Shown here one piece after another: positions 58,318 through 64,000 of a stretch of DNA of 64,000 nucleotides (within the stretch, counting starts at the first letter, position 1; each line of letters begins with the position of its first letter). Source of the DNA: Isoetes taiwanensis (lineage: Eukaryota > Streptophyta > Lycopodiopsida > Isoetales > Isoetaceae). Below the pieces are notes generated by a model. That model searched no databases and was not told the DNA's origin. It saw only the letters and a list, made by a program, of their open reading frames with translations. The DNA lies in NCBI GenBank assembly GCA_021234155.1, contig JAJEKV010000010.1, forward strand, positions 16,124,275 to 16,188,274, given 5' to 3'. The translations under genes were made by a program, and so were the position numbers.

Positions 58318-58493
58318 CCTATGTTTTCCAGCCTTTTGGTGTTCTTCATGGAGGCATTTTTGTATATGCTTTAGAGGCTGTTGCTAGCACGGGCATTATT
58401 ATGGCTCCTAACTGGCAAAGAATAGCTATAATCAAACCTAATATTAGCCTCCATATAATCAAACCTAATAATAGAGGTGTATGTTTAGGATAG
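58318..58493 (+). pseudogene. Hotdog acyl-CoA thioesterase exon (DHNA-CoA thioesterase-like)
   Basis: QPFGVLHGGIFVYALEAVAS is followed by TGIIMAPNWQRIAIIKPNIS and ending NNRGVCLG. Plant 1,4-dihydroxy-2-naphthoyl-CoA thioesterases read QPFKVLHGGVSALIAESLAS, then a basic residue and a SINHLK-type strand, so the match covers the catalytic helix with its conserved HGG and Glu. A possible acceptor (tgttttccag) lies at the left edge. No other exons were found nearby. A small internal duplication (ataatcaaacctaat at about 58427 and 58457) replaces the expected strand, so this is a relic or a captured exon. Confidence 0.6.
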
Positions 58494-58839
58494 CCTCTGC
58501 TTATTGGTAAAAGATTACACGTTCTGTTATCATTCTATTCATCTTTTACAAAGTAATAAATTTGCATTTGCTTATCCTTCAAATGATATTTTACTGTCTT
58601 TGCCTATAATGTAGATTAATCCTTGTTTTATATCTGTAACTCTTCTGCTAAGATAAGGAACTGATAAAAACAGATCGACAATTTTTAAACAGTTTGTTAA
58701 ACAATCTCAAGTTTAAGAACTGAAATTTACCAGGAGTAAAGATGACACAAGAAACTCAGAAAATACATCTGCTTCAACGAACTGAGAACCATATCTTGTT
58801 GAAGTCTCCAAATTGACAAACACAAAAACCATTACTTAC
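58494..58839. other. Intergenic
   Basis: No gene recognised. Confidence 0.4.
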
Positions 58840-58932
58840 AGAAAATTTGGGATCAGACTTCACAATGAACGAGTTGGTCAATCTGTGCGCAACATTTTCT
58901 ACCAGAGGAGTTGAATTCCACAGATATTGCCT
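58840..58932 (-). CDS. Possible internal exon, 31 codons
   Basis: Bounded by a good acceptor (gctttgcag) and a strong donor (tct|gtaagt), and open in phase 0: RQYLWNSTPLVENVAHRLTN then SFIVKSDPKFS. An upstream exon ending at donor cag|gtgcgt (58997) is not in phase with its long open frame, and no downstream exon was found. No family recognised. Confidence 0.3.
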
Positions 58933-59053
58933 CTGCAAAGCGCAAATCAGAAGCCAGCCTCCTATATAACACATTGTCGCCACAGTGAAAACGCACCTGA
59001 AATGCGGCTCCCAGCTACATCTCCAAGTACCTACACGTACGGCCTCGGAATTT

Positions 59054-59120
59054 CCTGGCCACATGGCCAGGAGGCCATTTTCATGGGCCATAACGCCTCG
59101 TGGGAGGACGTTATCTAGCC
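59054..59120. other. Cluster of short palindromes
   Basis: cctggccacatggccagg (59054-59071, 8-bp stem) and ataacgcctcgtgggaggacgttat (6-bp arms ataacg / cgttat with partly complementary interior) lie within 70 bp. Confidence 0.6.
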
Positions 59121-59526
59121 CATACACCAAAATAGGGAAAGTCCCTAATGTTAGGGGGTAAAATAGAAGAAAAAATGGCTAAAGAAAAATCAAAGAAAGA
59201 GGGAAAATCATAATCGTCCTATCCAAAGGGATAAAAAACCAAAAGGAAAAAATCAAAGTTATCTTATCCAAAGGGATAAATCAGCCCTAAAAAAAGGCCG
59301 AATGTGTTGAACCGGCTGCCCAGGGAAATCATCGAGGCCGGTTGTTCAACCTGCATCTGGAACTTACAGGGCCGGATTTGGAGGGCCAAGATACCATAGG
59401 AACAAATAAAAAGGAAGATATTTGAAGAAAGCAGGGGGCAAAACAGCCCGGCTTTACCAAGAACTGAGAGGTCTGAATAATAGATAAGATTAAGTTTGCA
59501 GAATTGTTCTTGAAGTGCAGTAGATG

Positions 59527-59624
59527 AAGGGGTTAACCACCCTGTTGCGTTATTCTGACATGTACCGTAAATGGGGGCGAGCCCATTTTTGGTCGTAATG
59601 CCTGCTGTGGGTGGTTAACCCTTT
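59527..59624. other. Foldback with 16-bp arms
   Basis: aaggggttaaccaccc (59527-59542) pairs with gggtggttaaccctt (59609-59623). An inner hairpin aaatggg / cccattt lies between them. Confidence 0.75.
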
Positions 59625-59684
59625 AACCTAAGCAGCTGGCCGATCAAGAACTCCAAGCCTGGATTTTGCATTCCATACCTGCAC

Positions 59685-59765
59685 CAAGCCTCGTTTATCA
59701 TCCCTAGCCTGGTTTATCAGCGTCCGAGCCTGGTTTATCATCCCCTATCCTGGTTTATCACGACC
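59685..59765. repeat. Tandem repeat 'cctggtttatca', about 20-21 bp x4
   Basis: 'gcctcgtttatcatccc', 'gcctggtttatcagcg', 'gcctggtttatcatcccc' and 'tcctggtttatcacg' follow each other. Confidence 0.85.
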
Positions 59766-60900
59766 CGAAGCTAAAACCAAGGCAGAGCTACTTGTTTCTG
59801 AGATGAATCCAAGGCTTCTCAGCTTGTTTCTCACCTCAATCCGGAGGACTCAGCCCATTCTGCCCTATCACCAAGTTGAAACAGACGGCCATGATCAACC
59901 GGATCAAAAGGCCTGCCGGTTAAAGATTAGATAAATTCTTGTGCCCTAAAGAAAAGGCTGAATCCTAAAGTGCCCTTAAGAAAGGGCTGAATCCCAGCTT
60001 GCAGCCGGATATGGAGGGCTAAGCCGCCGAATGCCGGATCAGCAGGGCCAGGACTGCACAAGAAAGCAATAATAGAAGCTTTTTGAAGAAAGCAGAGCCG
60101 AAGCTGGTTTTGATTGAAGATTTCTGAGCCGGGTATGTAGTTGGTTCTAATCGAAGATTTCTGAGCCAGAGACAGCATATCTGGGCCATAAATGACGCCA
60201 GAGAGCTCCAACCACAGTGGAGTGGAGCAAATACTCACAGTTGAGTGATGGGCCACAAGAAATTATAATCAAGGTGGAAAGGAAATATGAATGATGGGTG
60301 TTCCCTGGTAGCAGGGACATAGAAGCTTGTCTTGGCTTGGCTATGCCAAGCTTAGCTATGGCTATGGCGGCCCTATGCCGAGCTTGGCTTGGCTATGGCG
60401 GCCCTTGCTTCTTCTTGCTCCAAAGCTCCATATAAGCGGAAACGAATAGACGCAGCAGAAGATCATAAAAGAGGCAGAAGGCGACAGCGTAGAAGACGGC
60501 GTTGCCATAGCCACAGCAGCCGGAGCTAGGAGTACCCAAAAACCCATCGTCGTTGTCTGAAGCTTTGCTTGTCTGAAGCTTTGCTTGGAAGCAAAGTTTA
60601 CCTAAACACAAGCAGTTCTTTCTTGTGGCTTCTACTATTCTGCCTGATCCGACACCATAGCTAGAGCTCAGCTGGGCCTTTTCTTGCCCACCACATATCT
60701 AAGCTCCAGGCCAGCCATCCCCAATTCGTAGGCTAAGCAGCTGTAGCCGTTGAAGCTCTTTCTCTGATCTAAATTCCAGGTGTCACTTTGTTACCATTTT
60801 AGATTGCGGTTCAGGAACGAGAACAAAAATTTTAAACTGCATTACATAAGAAGGATTATCATAACAAGGGTATCTATATTTTCACCCTTAATGTGTCTTT

Positions 60901-61125
60901 GAATTTGTTGACTCCAATCCTCCTCTCTGGTGGCATGTGGACTATACACATGTATAGACCTTGTATAATCTATTCTATTTATTTCAAGGACACATTTACA
61001 CCATGTTTTGTCTAAATAAAACATGGTCCTTGGAGGACGGCCTTGAATTTGTTAGGAGATGGCCTCCAAGGGCCTTGAATAGCCCACGTGCTAGGAGAGA
61101 AAGGAGGATTCCAGGCAACAAATTC
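60901..61125. repeat. Imperfect inverted repeat, about 45-bp arms
   Basis: Left arm from gaatttgttgactccaatcc (60901) to ggactat (60945); right arm 61079-61125 is its complement at about 75 percent identity. A second copy of 'ccttgaatttgtt' and 'ggcctccaaggg' lies inside. It could be a MITE or foldback remnant; no target duplication found. Confidence 0.6.
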
Positions 61126-61129
61126 TTGG

Positions 61130-62345
61130 ATTTGCCTGGGCCAATTAGTTACGGAAGAGGTTGAGTTTTGGAATTTTTGAGCATATTCTTGGCATATCTA
61201 AAGATCTAATGGCTACTATGTTTAGGTATCTTTTTGGGGTAATTTTCTTATTATTTTTTATTTGTTCTGTGACCATCAATATCTTTTTAGATCCACCAAA
61301 AACTCATTTTTTCCCGATTTTTTATAACAATTCGCTTATTCAGCTTTGCGAAAAAATGCGGGTAATGTTTTAGGCTACGGACTTTGATTTGAGAAGTTGT
61401 TCATTGTCTTTTATTTGTTTTTAAGGTTTTCATGGAAAAAAAGCAAATGATAATCCAGCTTCACGCCATACTAGGTATCGATCAAATTGCCTTTTGTATA
61501 TCCTTGCTAAAATTGGCTATGGTGGTTGGAGTAGTTTGTTTTTTCTTTCTTCATCTGCCATAGTTGCGCATTTTCCAGGACAGATTGATAACAAGATAAA
61601 ACATCACTGCAACATCCATAAAAAAAACAATCCCACGAGGAACTTTTTTGAAACTTTAAAAAACAGGCTGCTAATTTCTTCAACAATCAGCCACATGGTT
61701 CTCTGGAGAATGCAAGGCTTGAAGCAGAGGCTAGATTATCTTGTGACCTTGTAGTTTTCTACTTCAAGGCAAGATCAACAGACCCAATTTCTAGACTCTA
61801 GATTTAATCCTAGCTCATGGAAGGGGGTTTTATTGACTAGCAATTACTTCTTGGGGTGGGTAGCAATAAGAATCAGGTACTATTTCTCCCAATAGAAAAA
61901 TATCGGGAACTTATTAATGTTTCAGTCATTCTCCATTTGAGTCAGGTTCAAGCTTCATTCTGATAGTGATGGAGATAAATAGAATGCAATACTCTACATG
62001 CAGCTCCCAAAAAAGTCCTACTAGAAGGCTGCAAAATGCATGCAAGCATATCTCATGACAAATAATAAAGGTATAGTATATCAAAAAGAACAAGACAAGC
62101 CCTGTGCCTCTTTCAAATTTGATTATGCCAGCAGTTTGACAATGATCCTCGCCCTAACGATTCACAAGCGAAAACTCTTTTTGGTCTCGGGAGATAATGT
62201 CAAATTGGAAGGGAAGTACTGGATCTTCTGGATCTTTTTTTGAAACTGTACTGTGACTTAGAAGCACAAACAAAGAATAAATTTGTAAAATGTGGCAGAA
62301 TATATATGTCCATTAGTTTTACCAATAGTTATGTTGTGTATTCCG
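61130..62345. other. Intergenic, no gene recognised
   Basis: Two plus frames (61161-61373, 61494-61754) are hydrophobic or mixed, without a recognisable family. Confidence 0.45.
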
Positions 62346-62357
62346 GCAAGGCAAAAC

Positions 62358-62545
62358 ACTCTTAGCAATAATAGGCGCACTGATAAAGTGTGTACATCTA
62401 TACATGACAGTGTTGTGATAAAGGATGCAATTGAGCTCGCATGTCATTTGTTTGGTGGCCAAAAAGACCATAAAGCCATTTTTTTTTTCTCCATGTGGAA
62501 CCTGGTTTTCAAGGTCGGCTTTTGGCATGCGCATACGGCATGCTC
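62358..62545 (-). mobile_element. LINE-tail-like repeat, copy 2, interrupted by CACTA
   Basis: About 95 percent identical to 51833-52012 ('ttagcaataataggcgcact' to 'ggcttttggcatgcgca'). Homology stops at 62545, exactly where cactacaagag begins. Confidence 0.85.
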
Positions 62546-63200
62546 ACTACAAGAGAATTGGCATTTATTGTCAGTTTTTTTGTCATTTTGTAGACTACAG
62601 CAAATTCCACAGAACTGACAAAAATATGACCATAAAAATGTCAAAAATTGGTGACGATACATCGTCAATTTTTTGTCATTTTTGTTTGGCAAATTTTTGA
62701 CACCCTTTATGTCATCTTTGTAGCATTTTTTTTGGCACTCTTTTTGGCAATTCTTTGACACCTATATTGTCATATTTTAGGTTGTTTTTTGGCAATTTAT
62801 TGTCATCTACAGTGTCATATTTTGATTCTTTTTTGTCACTTTTTTGGCAAATCTTAGGCACCTATTGTGTCATATTTCAAATCATTTTTTGTCACCTTTT
62901 TGGCAAATGTTTGGCACCTACTTTGTCACATTTTAAGTTGTCTTGGCACTTTTTTGTCACCTATTTTAACATATTTTAGGCCATGTTTGTCATTTTTTTG
63001 GCATTTTTTTGAAACCTATTTGGTCATATTCTAAATTATTTTTGGCATATTTTTTGTCATCTATCAATATATTTGGGTAATTCTTTGTCACTTTTTCTAG
63101 CAATTCTTAGTCATATTTTTGTCATATATTAAATCATCCTTTTGATACATTATTGTCGTCTGCTTGGCACATGTTGTGTCATTTTCTATTTAGTTTGACT
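62546..63200 (+). mobile_element. CACTA (En/Spm) transposon end with subterminal repeats
   Basis: cactacaagagaattggc at 62546 is the canonical plant CACTA start. It is followed by about 640 bp of short repeated words on both strands: 'tttttgtca', 'ttttttggcaa', 'cacctattgtgtcatatttt' at about 45-58-bp spacing (about 62762, 62862, 62917, 62962, 63018). Subterminal repeats of this kind are where the family's TnpA-type protein binds. No transposase follows and the opposite end was not found before the window ends. Confidence 0.8.
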
Positions 63201-63764
63201 TTTTTTAGAAATTTAATTTATGTGATTAAAGAACACCATCTGAGAAGAATAGTAGATATAAAACTTTTACAAAACATAGAAACAATTTCTATTCATCATG
63301 TTTAGTTCACAATGTCTGAAAAGAACCCTATCACATGAATCACTTACGGAGAAGTTTATGGCAAACATCGCTCCATGCTAAGTTCCAATGCTACAGCAAC
63401 ATAGCAACATGCTGCAATAATTTAACAACTTTTCGCAGTGATTCACAATTCTCATTAACCTAAGCAGAAGGAAGTTTAATAGCACTGTGGTTTTCTTCTT
63501 CAGGAGCTTCCTCAGCTATCATGCCCTGAGGCTTTTTAAGTGCCGTAAAGCCACAGAAAGTAAGCTCAGTACAATAAAAAGTAAATTTAAAGATGTTAAG
63601 ACTCACGGTTTAAGGACTTCAAAGCCCATTAAAAATTACTGCAAAGCCAAGCATTGCTCCAATGCTTATCCAGTACCAATATGCATGAGGGTATATCCCA
63701 CGAGATTTTAACACAGTTACACCAATTGTATCTGATGACCCATTTTGCACCTACAAAATAAACG
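63201..63764. other. Interior or flank of the CACTA element, no gene
   Basis: AT-rich, no recognisable transposase or host gene. The plus frame at 63487-63711 has no family. Confidence 0.4.
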
Positions 63765-64000
63765 TATATTTTTTTTTTTTTTTTTTTTTTGAAGGATCAC
63801 ATTAACTAATATTAATCCAGAATAAATACAAGACGAACGATATTAGGGTACTCCTGCCCACACCAGAGCGAGCACCCACCTAACATGTATACCTATCTAC
63901 GACTCATGCCACAAATCTGCCCAGAGTGTCTACAATGTGGAGAGTTCTTTCCCAGACCGATGCCTTGAACTGTTCTTTCCGAGGGGACGCCAAGTAAGAA
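63765..64000 (-). mobile_element. LINE 3' end with poly-A, continues beyond the window
   Basis: A T-run at about 63768-63791 on plus is the poly-A tail of an element reading leftwards. To its right, minus-strand sequence looks like the end and 3' untranslated region of an L1-type LINE. No RT motif lies within the 200 visible bases, so class assignment rests on the tail and composition. Confidence 0.5.

Larger units (their letters stand above)
59135..60830. other. GC-richer repeat block, possibly a solo LTR
   Basis: Contains 'tatccaaagggataaa' twice (59220, 59266), a 'cctggtttatca' array (59685-59765), a foldback (59527-59624), duplicated 'aaagggctgaatcc' and 'gattgaagatttctgagcc' words, and 'gcttggcttggctatg(gc)ggccc' repeats (60310-60410). 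The internal duplications and composition suggest an LTR or other non-coding TE sequence, but no boundaries or primer site were found. Short minus frames (60362-60611) are not recognisable. Confidence 0.35.

Noticed and set aside
60362-60611. Membrane-like minus frame near 60.5 kb
   Set aside because: Hydrophobic but embedded in short duplicated words; two frames look equally open, so there is no coding evidence.

Overview
This window looks like a repeat-dominated stretch of a large land-plant nuclear genome. The evidence is spliceosomal genes with GT-AG introns, L1-type and second-clade LINE reverse transcriptases, hAT and CACTA transposon remnants, tRNA-derived SINE-like units, an LTR with an initiator-tRNA-Met primer site, and AT-rich DNA with many tandem repeats. 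Nothing fixes the species; a gymnosperm, fern or another large-genome plant would all fit. No prokaryotic operon, rRNA or intact tRNA gene is visible.

Layout. 1-1752: 3' half of a well-preserved L1-type LINE (minus). 1840-3110: two degenerate minisatellites. 5.2 kb: a CACTA-like terminus. 6.7-9.85 kb and 10.5-11.5 kb: two 5'-truncated LINEs of another clade (minus). 11.5-16.1 kb: three tandem copies of a broken nepenthesin-like aspartic protease gene. 17.25-18.2 kb: a hairpin and a tandem pair of SINE-like units. 18.5-19.0 kb: a tandem repeat with CGCG palindromes. 19.4-31.85 kb: a candidate giant DNA transposon framed by a perfect 35-bp inverted repeat. It carries a degenerate DUF7869-like transposase on plus and several unfamiliar coding pieces on minus (a DGQHS-motif protein, a long acidic ORF, an HAD-phosphatase piece, a small intact ORF), and it is peppered with near-identical GC-rich palindromes. 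32-38 kb: repeats and TE debris, ending in a complete 403-bp hAT MITE with its 8-bp target duplication. 42-43.5 kb: five phase-compatible exons of an unidentified minus-strand gene. 48.1-48.5 kb: hAT transposase debris. 48685-50505 (minus): the best gene here, a five-exon putative RNA methyltransferase of the YtqB/rRNA_methylase family that can be read start to stop. 52.6 kb: LTR end and primer-binding site. 53.8-54.1 kb: a plausible promoter and first coding exon (plus). 55.7 kb: a miRNA-like hairpin. 56-58 kb: CACTA-like subterminal repeats around a small two-exon gene (57091-57476, minus). 58.3 kb: an acyl-CoA-thioesterase (hotdog) exon (plus). 62.5-63.2 kb: a CACTA end inserted in a duplicated repeat. 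63.76 kb to the edge: a LINE 3' end.

How it works together: only the methyltransferase gene, the small two-exon gene and the unidentified five-exon gene look like functioning host genes. The rest is the work of successive transposon families, local tandem duplication and decay. The least familiar item is the 19.4-31.85 kb element with its recurring palindromes. All exon models were assembled by eye from splice signals and reading phase, without transcript evidence.
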